Shown one piece after another: positions 5,368 through 6,103 of a stretch of 6,103 nt of DNA (the stretch's first letter is position 1; every line of letters starts with the position of its first letter). Position numbers and translations under genes: made by a program. The notes under the pieces were generated by a model. It was not told the DNA's origin. It worked only from the letters and a program-made list of their open reading frames with translations, and searched no databases. Source of the DNA: Actinomycetes bacterium (GTDB taxonomy: Bacteria; Actinomycetota; Thermoleophilia; Solirubrobacterales; Solirubrobacteraceae); NCBI GenBank assembly GCA_023405705.1, contig JAEXXR010000639.1, positions 1 to 6,103 on the forward strand, read 5' to 3'.

Positions 5368-6006
5368 TCAGCAGATCGACACCTCGCCGTTGCCGCCGAG
5401 CAGCACTCCCGCGGTGAGGCTGGCGAGGAGGAGCAGGGCGGTGCGCCAGACGAGGCCCCAGGGGCGGCGGTCCTCGTCGTCGGGGGAGAGGCGGGCGGCG
5501 AGGGCGAGCAGGGCGGTGACGACCGCGATCGCGGGGAGGCCGACGACCGCGAGCAGGAGCTTGACGATGCCCTCGGTCGCGACGCCGGCGGCTCCCGCGA
5601 CGCAGAGGAGGGCGAAGGAGACGAGCAGCAGGGAGGTCGCGAGCGTGCGGGGGATCTCGCGCGTGCGGCGCCACCAGGCGGAGATCGCGACGACGCCGCC
5701 GAAGGCGATCCAGGCGACGATCGCGAGCTGAAGCGGCAGCACGGCGTTCGCGAAGGTCTCGCGGCCGGCGTCGGTGAGCGACGTGCAGGAGCTGCCGGCC
5801 GGCTCGGTCTCGGAGTCGGCCAGTCTGACGACGACGTGGCCGGCGAGCACGAGGACGACGAGGCCGAACCAGACCCAGCCGGTCCACGGGCGCGTCGCGA
5901 AGAGGCGATCTTCGGCCGGCCGCGCGGCGGCGGCGCTCTGGAATCCGTCAGCCCCGATCGCGCAAGCGTACGCGGAGCGCGGGGACCGCGTCGGGCATAT
6001 GGCCAT
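5368..6006 (-). CDS. Uncharacterised membrane protein with five predicted helices
   Basis: I do not recognise this 212-residue protein. It has a polar, basic N-terminus (about 1-42, with Ala-rich QSAAAARPAEDR at 23-34) and hydrophobic helices at about 44-61, 88-110, 121-141, 148-172 and 184-204. The 62-87 loop is acidic and has one Cys (SETEPAGSSCTSLTDAGRET), the 111-120 loop is basic (WWRRTREIPR), the 173-183 loop is charged (LSPDDEDRRP), and the protein ends GNGEVSIC with a terminal Cys. Basic loops at 111-120 suggest that side is cytoplasmic, which puts the 62-87 loop and its Cys outside. ATG 6006 is the only usable start in frame and has an AAGG site six bases upstream. The neighbouring + strand gene is divergent, and the PadR operon starts 419 bp downstream on the same strand, so this looks like a single-gene unit. 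No catalytic motif was seen. Confidence 0.75.
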   Translation of the reverse strand: MAICPTRSPRSAYACAIGADGFQSAAAARPAEDRLFATRPWTGWVWFGLVVLVLAGHVVVRLADSETEPAGSSCTSLTDAGRETFANAVLPLQLAIVAWIAFGGVVAISAWWRRTREIPRTLATSLLLVSFALLCVAGAAGVATEGIVKLLLAVVGLPAIAVVTALLALAARLSPDDEDRRPWGLVWRTALLLLASLTAGVLLGGNGEVSIC

Positions 6007-6012
6007 GCGCCG

Positions 6013-6016
6013 CCTT
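6013..6016 (-). promoter_or_regulatory. Ribosome binding site of the five-helix membrane protein
   Basis: On the - strand AAGG (within AAGGCGG) lies six bases before ATG 6006. It supports this start even though the first 40 residues are not membrane-spanning. Confidence 0.45.
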
Positions 6017-6069
6017 GCCGGTGGGGCGATCCGTCAGGATGGGGAGCGGTCGACTGAAGGTCAGAGGGG

Positions 6070-6075
6070 AAGGAG
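6070..6075 (+). promoter_or_regulatory. Strong ribosome binding site of the right-edge gene
   Basis: AAGGAG, inside GGGGAAGGAG, lies seven bases before GTG 6083. It is the best Shine-Dalgarno match in the window. The 76-bp divergent spacer 6007-6082 must hold promoters for both directions, but no clear -35/-10 pair could be identified in it. Confidence 0.65.
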
Positions 6076-6082
6076 CCCTTTC

Positions 6083-6103
6083 GTGCAGGGAACGATCTCG
6101 AGG
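6083..6103 (+). CDS. Start of a + strand gene cut by the window edge (partial)
   Basis: GTG 6083 opens seven codons (MQGTISR) before the window ends. The strong AAGGAG site with seven-base spacing is the main support. MQGTI/V is how many small cold-shock-domain-like proteins of high-GC bacteria begin, but seven residues cannot establish a family. The gene is divergent from the membrane protein gene. Confidence 0.5.

Noticed and set aside
5315..5887. 190-codon Arg/Pro-rich frame on the - strand
   Set aside because: It overlaps the five-helix membrane protein in another frame and reads as long Arg-Pro-Ala runs, typical of a shifted frame in GC-rich DNA.
1..6103. CRISPR array, tRNA, insertion sequence, toxin–antitoxin pair or phage defence genes
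   Set aside because: No regularly spaced repeats, cloverleaf, transposase motifs with terminal inverted repeats, or defence-type domains were seen on either strand.

Overview
The window is very GC-rich, uses GTG starts freely and carries a PadR–ABC–ABC–FtsX-type efflux operon. This fits a high-GC actinobacterium; a Solirubrobacterales/Thermoleophilia-like origin is a guess from sequence style, and no rRNA or marker gene is present to confirm it.

Left edge (1-403, + strand): the last 24 codons of an upstream gene overlap the start of a DUF2149-family protein with one membrane helix. Such proteins usually sit beside a MotA/TolQ/ExbB-type proton-channel subunit, so this is probably the end of an ExbB/ExbD-like pair. 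A GC-rich hairpin fills the 32-bp gap to the next gene, which points the other way.

Centre (436-4948, - strand, transcribed right to left): a tight four-gene operon. A PadR-family repressor (4948-4391) overlaps by one base an ABC ATPase that has lost most of its catalytic and signature residues (4391-3669). Three bases later comes a canonical MacB/LolD-type ABC ATPase (3665-2991), and 20 bases later an 844-residue FtsX-type permease with about ten membrane helices (2970-436). The likely picture is a PadR-controlled export or membrane-extraction machine whose substrate cannot be read from sequence. Pairing one normal and one degenerate nucleotide-binding domain with a single duplicated permease is its most unusual feature.

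Upstream of the operon (4949-5367): 419 bp without a convincing gene. It holds two perfect palindromes (14 and 12 bp) close to the repressor start, a long imperfect stem-loop with a perfect 10-bp outer stem, two further GC-rich hairpins and a 9-bp direct repeat. It probably contains the operon's promoter and operators, and the terminator of the gene to its right.

Right edge (5368-6103): an unrecognised membrane protein with five predicted helices (- strand), then a 76-bp divergent spacer and the first seven codons of a + strand gene behind a strong ribosome binding site.

No tRNA, rRNA, CRISPR array, insertion sequence or phage gene was seen. The very long open frames antisense or upstream to these genes are GC-bias artefacts.
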